NCBI GenBank assembly: GCA_934271275.1
Contig: CAKQRD010000009.1
Span: 1-64,000, forward strand
From: an uncultured Clostridia bacterium
GTDB lineage: Bacteria > Bacillota > Clostridia > Christensenellales > Borkfalkiaceae
DNA length: 64,000 nucleotides
Reading direction: 5' to 3'
The position numbers and the translations under genes were made by a program. Positions 60,277 to 64,000 of this stretch are shown here, piece after piece. The notes under the pieces are model-generated. The model was not told where the DNA came from. It saw nothing but the letters and a program-made list of their open reading frames with translations, and did not search any database. Each line of letters begins with the position of its first letter. Positions within the stretch are counted from its first letter, which is position 1.

Positions 60277-61625
60277 ATAAATTCCGTCACTCCTTTTTCC
60301 CTCGCGAAGCTCATCGCGTTTATTCCGAAAGGCGAATCGCCCGCGAGCTTTATCGCTTTTTTAAGCTTTTCTTCGGAAACGCGCGTTTCGCTATCGCCCG
60401 TCTTTCCGCCGCTAACTTCTTTTCCGTAAGCGACGAAGGTAGAACGCACCGAAGAAGCCGAAGCGTTTTGCTTTGAAAGCTCTTCAAAAAGCTTGTCCGT
60501 AATATTATCCGCGTTTTCGCCGTAACGATTCAGAATTTCCGCTTGTTTTATCAGACCTTTAAGAAAAATCCCCTCGTCCGTACCCGTCAGCTCGGCAAGC
60601 TCGTGCGCCCTCTCGCGATAATCGGGGATTTCCAGAAGCCCCTCCGCGAGCGGAGAGGTATATAAAGCGTATATCCCGCTGATTCTCGCATAAAGCTCCA
60701 AAATCAAGTCGGCGGGCAGGCGTTTTTCGCCCGCGAGCAGAAATTCCGCAAACCGAAGCGCGGAAAACGAGCATAACTCCCCGTCCGATAAAAAGTCCGC
60801 AATTTCGGCAAGCAGCGAATCGTAAATAAGAGAAGACAATATTTCTCTGTCTTTTTTGGTAAATGCTATGTATCCGTCTTTAACCGCTTCCCGAAGCAGT
60901 CCGTAAGCCTCCGCGTTCGGCTTTTCGCCCGTCGCCAAAAGTCTCGCCCTGTAATCGGCAAGCGCGGGAATTTTTCCCGCAAGCTTTGCAAAAAGCGGCG
61001 CGGCAATCCTTTTTTCGGCAAACGCGGCTTCTTCTGCCGAAGAAACGACTTTATCTTTTCCGCTCCCTTCACTCTCGCCGACGGATTTGCAGAAGGATTC
61101 GCCCGCGCAAATCTTATCTGTATCTATAATAACGCGCGTGCGCGCGTCCGAAAAAAAGCAGTCCGTGCGGTTGCCGTTTTTAAGAAGCAGCCGCGGAGAC
61201 AAAAGCCCGTCCGTTTCTCCCGTACGCATAACATACACGAAGGTAAGCCCCGAAATTTTTGCGGCGTATCTCGCGAGCGGAATAAGCGGATATTCCGCGG
61301 TGACGATAAGTCTTGCGTCCTCCGCCGCGCGCAAAACGCTTGCCGCCGCGCGCACCGCGTCCGTTTTTTCGGGAATTTTCACGCTTAAAATTTTAGAACA
61401 CGCCCCGCGAAGCCCTTCGGTCACGTCCTTTGCCGTCTCTTCGTTTCCGTTTTCAGTAGTCAACGCGACGACGACGCCCTGCGGCGCGAGCGAAGAAGCT
61501 ATCTCGTATAATTTTTTCTTCGTTTCGCCCTGATAAAACCGCACGAGCGACAAAAGACGCGGATTTGCTCTGCACTTTTCCGCGTAAATTTCGTTAAGTT
61601 TTTGAGAAATATTTTTCCTTTCCAT
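60273..61625 (-). CDS. Hypothetical protein coupled to the HAD phosphatase
   Basis: A 450-residue soluble protein that I do not recognise. The N-terminal half alternates strands and helices in a Rossmann-like way (VVVALTTENGNEETAKDV, DARLIVTAEYPLIPLARYAAK, RVIIDTDKI), while the second half is mainly helical (SALRFAEFLLAG, SGIYALYTSPLAEGLLEIPDYRER). A distant relation to the dehydroquinate synthase/glycerol-1-phosphate dehydrogenase fold crossed my mind from this layout, but no cofactor or metal motif supports it. The 4-base overlap with the phosphatase gene is the best clue: substrate or product may be a phosphate ester. Confidence 0.7.
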   Translation of the reverse strand: MERKNISQKLNEIYAEKCRANPRLLSLVRFYQGETKKKLYEIASSLAPQGVVVALTTENGNEETAKDVTEGLRGACSKILSVKIPEKTDAVRAAASVLRAAEDARLIVTAEYPLIPLARYAAKISGLTFVYVMRTGETDGLLSPRLLLKNGNRTDCFFSDARTRVIIDTDKICAGESFCKSVGESEGSGKDKVVSSAEEAAFAEKRIAAPLFAKLAGKIPALADYRARLLATGEKPNAEAYGLLREAVKDGYIAFTKKDREILSSLIYDSLLAEIADFLSDGELCSFSALRFAEFLLAGEKRLPADLILELYARISGIYALYTSPLAEGLLEIPDYRERAHELAELTGTDEGIFLKGLIKQAEILNRYGENADNITDKLFEELSKQNASASSVRSTFVAYGKEVSGGKTGDSETRVSEEKLKKAIKLAGDSPFGINAMSFAREKGVTEFI

Positions 61626-61795
61626 AATAAAAATTCGCCTTTGTCTTTACGAAATCTTTACGAAAGTATTCTACATTGAGCGCGGAAAAAAGTCAAGCAA
61701 AAGCCCCGCAAAAGGCTTTTTTGATACGTTTTTGATAAAAATTCCCAAAATTTTTAATTTTTTTACGAAATCGCGCCGAAATTTTTAAAAATCCC

Positions 61796-61823
61796 TTGTC
61801 AAATTCTTATTTTATGGTATAAT
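61796..61823 (+). promoter_or_regulatory. Promoter of the HU gene
   Basis: TTGTCA (61796-61801), 16-base spacer, TATAAT (61818-61823). Confidence 0.75.
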
Positions 61824-61853
61824 AGGTTTTAAGAAACTATGGAGGTTTGATAT

Positions 61854-62126
61854 ATGAATAAAAACGAACTTGTCAGAGCAATCGCAAACAACGCAGGCAT
61901 CACTCTTAAAGACGCCGCTACCGCTTTGGACGGCTTCATCGCCGCGGTTACCGAAGGTTTGAAGAACGGGGAAAAAATTCAGATTTCCGGCTTCGGCTCT
62001 TTTGAAATCAAAGAAAAAGCCGCAAGAGAAGGCATCAATCCCAGAACCGGCGAAAAAATTAAAATCGCCGCTACCAAGATTCCCGCTTTCAAATTCGGCA
62101 AAGCTTACAAAGATTCTTTAAACTAA
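61854..62126 (+). CDS. hup: HU family DNA-binding protein
   Basis: A 90-residue HU, the dimeric nucleoid protein that bends DNA. NKNELVRAIA at the start, ISGFGSFEIKEKAAREG with the conserved core, and the DNA-clasping arm GINPRTGEKIKI, then PAFKFGKAYKDSLN. GGAGGT lies 8 bases upstream. Single gene with a consensus promoter and a perfect terminator, as befits an abundant protein. Confidence 0.97.
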   Translation: MNKNELVRAIANNAGITLKDAATALDGFIAAVTEGLKNGEKIQISGFGSFEIKEKAAREGINPRTGEKIKIAATKIPAFKFGKAYKDSLN

Positions 62127-62140
62127 TTCTTAACTGAAAA

Positions 62141-62180
62141 AAACGGCGGTCGCGCGAAGTTCTTCGCGCGACCGCCGTTT
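62141..62180 (+). terminator. Rho-independent terminator of hup
   Basis: 19-bp perfect stem (AAACGGCGGTCGCGCGAAG and complement) with a 2-base loop and T-run. The region 62185-62434 holds no gene I can support. Confidence 0.9.
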
Positions 62181-62434
62181 TTTATTGTTGTTCTCCGCGA
62201 TAAATTTATTCCGAAGTTGCTTTATCCGCTTAACCTTTTACCGTATTTACCATACGCAATACGAGCCGCCTCGCACTTATCAAAGCCGCACGAATCCAAA
62301 CTCTCCGTAATCGTTATTTTCTTTAGTTAAACAGTCGCGCGAAAGCGGGTAGCGCGGAAGTCGCAAGGGCGCGTACATCTATGTACGTTACCGAGCGAAC
62401 CCGTAAGCGTGACGACGTATTTCGCGATAAACTT

Positions 62435-63094
62435 TTAACGAGTCTTTTCTTCCCGCTTTTCGGGCGTTTTGAAAACATCGAGAGCCTTTTTGCCGTTTCT
62501 CGTTTTACGCAGAAGGGTGGAAACTATAACCATTCCTTGGAGCGGTATTCCGACAAAAAAGAGCTGCCACAAATTCCATTTTTCTATAAGCTGCAAATAC
62601 GCCCCCGTTATAATACCCCACACGACGACGGAAAGCAAAACGGCGTTCAGCCATTTCAAATCCGCGTGCGCCTTGTTATATTTATACACGACGAACGCGG
62701 AAACGGGAGCAGCCCACACGAACACCTGCCAGACGTGCGCGCTCCGTATTATCATAAGCACGACGTATAATATGACAGCCACGGTGAATACGGAAAGCAC
62801 CGTTAAAAGCAGCATCGCTATGTCGTTATCGTAGTTTTCCTTCGCGCGCTCGACGTTCTTTTCCGCGGCGACCTTTACCGCGTCCTCCTTCACCATATCC
62901 GAAACGCTCACGTTAAACGCCTCCGAAATAGCGACCAGAGCGGTTATATCCGGCACGGAAGAACCGTTCTCCCATTTAGAGATTGTCTTATCCGAATATG
63001 AAATAAGCTCTCCGAGTTCTGATTGCTTCATTTTTTTGGATAGCCGTAATTCCTTTATGTTTTCGGCAATATTCTTTTCAATTTCGTTAGTCAT
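62435..63094 (-). CDS. XRE regulator with C-terminal membrane domain, leaderless
   Basis: A 219-residue protein: HTH head (about 7-62, MKQSELGELISYSDKTISKWE, DITALVAISEAFNVSVSDMV) and four hydrophobic helices in the second half. It has the same design as the protein at 43416. The start at 63094 is the natural HTH start; the open frame reaches 63517 but crosses the promoter. TTGACA-N17-TATAAT ends 6 bases before the ATG, so transcription would begin at or next to it, giving a leaderless mRNA. Its target is unknown. Confidence 0.88.
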   Translation of the reverse strand: MTNEIEKNIAENIKELRLSKKMKQSELGELISYSDKTISKWENGSSVPDITALVAISEAFNVSVSDMVKEDAVKVAAEKNVERAKENYDNDIAMLLLTVLSVFTVAVILYVVLMIIRSAHVWQVFVWAAPVSAFVVYKYNKAHADLKWLNAVLLSVVVWGIITGAYLQLIEKWNLWQLFFVGIPLQGMVIVSTLLRKTRNGKKALDVFKTPEKREEKTR

Positions 63095-63100
63095 GGCTTT

Positions 63101-63129
63101 ATTATAGTCCCATTGCTCCGTTTTGTCAA
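63101..63129 (-). promoter_or_regulatory. Consensus promoter directly at the start codon of the XRE gene
   Basis: Minus strand: TTGACA (63129-63124), 17-base spacer, TATAAT (63106-63101), then six bases and ATG. Perfect -35 and -10 boxes. Confidence 0.85.
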
Positions 63130-63386
63130 TAAATAAAAGCAATTCTCTAATCAAGAGAATCACCCTCTCGATAATAAAGAGAGCGCAAAACGAAACGGAG
63201 AGAAAAAAACGCCCTTTTCGTTTGCCAAAAATATTTAATGATAATACAATATAGCCGCAATCGAAAGTTACGGGAAGTAATCGAAAGCCTTCGGAAGATT
63301 GCCGATTACGAAAACGATTACGAGAACGAACCGGTTTACAAAAATGATTTTTAAACAGATTTATAAGGAGAACAAAGGAGAAGAAT

Positions 63387-64000
63387 ATGAAAAAGCGTAT
63401 ATTTACGATAGTTTTGTGCGTTTTGGCGATGATTTCCTTTTCCGTCTTTGCGGTTGGCTGCAACAAATCGGAAACTCCCCCGCTCGTTGCGGGCGAAGAT
63501 ACCGTCATAGTCTCCACGAAAAAGACGGCTAAGGATCTGGACGCGGAAACGGCGGTGTTCGCCGCGCTCGGAAAGCTCGAAAGCTATTCAACGTATCAGA
63601 CGGAATCAATCGGAAAAGCGGTGGCGAAAAAGGGCTTTATAAACTACACCCAGAACACCACCGCAAAAGCTTATAAACACGGGGACGAATACTATTCGGA
63701 TACCGTTTCCGAGTCCTCGTTCGTGAACGTCAAACACGAGGTCTTCGGAAAGGGCGAAGGCGTGGCGTACCGCATTTCTGGCGGAGACGTAATAAATACC
63801 AAGCTTTCCGACTATATAGAGGTTTACGGCGTAACCCCCGCGAAGCTTTTATCGGGACACGTTTTCAATCAGGAAACCCTCGTTTCGGCAAGCCTTATAA
63901 GTTCTAAAAACGGGCTTTACACCTATTCGCTGACACTCGAAAAGGACGGCGCGAACGCGCTTTTGAAAAAGCAGATGAAAATGTTCGGAAATCTCGGCGG
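63387..64000 (+). CDS. Lipoprotein of unknown function, cut by the window end
   Basis: At least 204 residues; the 3' end lies beyond the window. Signal peptide with lipobox FAVGC (Cys25), then a soluble domain (LDAETAVFAALGKLESY ... KHGDEYYSDTVSESS). No catalytic motif is visible. The start has AAAGGAG with a short spacing. The leader (63130-63386) contains small direct repeats (AATCGAAAG twice, CGATTACGA twice) and no clear promoter. Confidence 0.75.
   Translation, partial: MKKRIFTIVLCVLAMISFSVFAVGCNKSETPPLVAGEDTVIVSTKKTAKDLDAETAVFAALGKLESYSTYQTESIGKAVAKKGFINYTQNTTAKAYKHGDEYYSDTVSESSFVNVKHEVFGKGEGVAYRISGGDVINTKLSDYIEVYGVTPAKLLSGHVFNQETLVSASLISSKNGLYTYSLTLEKDGANALLKKQMKMFGNLG

Noticed and set aside
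62220..62330. Minus-strand frame of about 34 codons ending AYGKYGKRLSG
   Set aside because: Only a TTG with a weak, too-close site could start it; no other support.
1..64000. tRNA genes
   Set aside because: I looked for T-arm-like GTTCGA motifs with a fitting cloverleaf on both strands and found none that I could defend; a tRNAscan run would be needed to be sure.

Overview
The window reads as a chromosomal segment of an anaerobic, Gram-positive-type Firmicute, most likely an uncultured gut Clostridia lineage (an inference from gene content, not a placement). The signs are pyruvate:ferredoxin oxidoreductase, FeoAB, AddAB rather than RecBCD, many lipoproteins, strong AGGAGG-type ribosome binding sites, short CotF-like spore-coat genes and a SpoIIQ-like M23 protein. 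Coding is dense and mostly on the minus strand. No rRNA, tRNA, CRISPR array, transposase or integrase was found.

Layout. 1-1.5 kb: a tandem structured repeat array followed by two paralogous small two-helix membrane proteins. 1.8-4.2 kb: feoA-feoB with a small overlapping ORF. 4.3-9.6 kb: an operon for a small peptide, a cohesin protein and a 1,245-residue cohesin-dockerin-MACPF-C-type-lectin protein, facing an XRE regulator across a promoter covered by three direct repeats. 9.9-20 kb: a B-repeat lipoprotein, a membrane protein and addAB. 20-25.6 kb: a lipoprotein and a polysaccharide module (two O-antigen-ligase-like proteins and UDP-galactopyranose mutase). 25.7-31 kb: aminotransferase with Lrp regulator, small conserved genes, queT under a preQ1 riboswitch, a CotF-like pair and a duplicated membrane protein. 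31.5-35 kb: nifJ. 35.3-37.4 kb: repeat-rich DNA with a third copy of the small membrane protein, five more repeat copies and a second XRE regulator with palindromic operators. 37.6-42 kb: recF, divergent from dnaA-mnmG. 42-49 kb: acyltransferase, membrane-bound XRE regulator, rnpB and a five-gene zinc-uptake operon. 49-54.5 kb: a second copy of the intergenic repeat, amino-acid kinase, dipeptidase, radC and gltX. 54.6-61.6 kb: PHP hydrolase, BspA-like LRR lipoprotein, M1 peptidase, SpoIIQ-like protein, HAD phosphatase and an unknown protein. 61.8-64 kb: HU, a third XRE membrane regulator and a lipoprotein cut by the window end.

Three things stand out. First, the MACPF/C-type-lectin operon joins pore-former, lectin and cellulosome-type modules under what looks like a dedicated repressor. 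Second, a family of about 100-133-nt structured repeats acts as the transcribed leader of small two-helix membrane proteins. It occurs in tandem at two loci; one locus is controlled by an XRE protein whose palindromic site sits between the -35 and -10 boxes, and one hairpin shows a compensatory base change. Third, several genes have consensus promoters so close to the start codon that their mRNAs are probably leaderless.

All family assignments come from reading motifs by eye. No database search or structure prediction was run.
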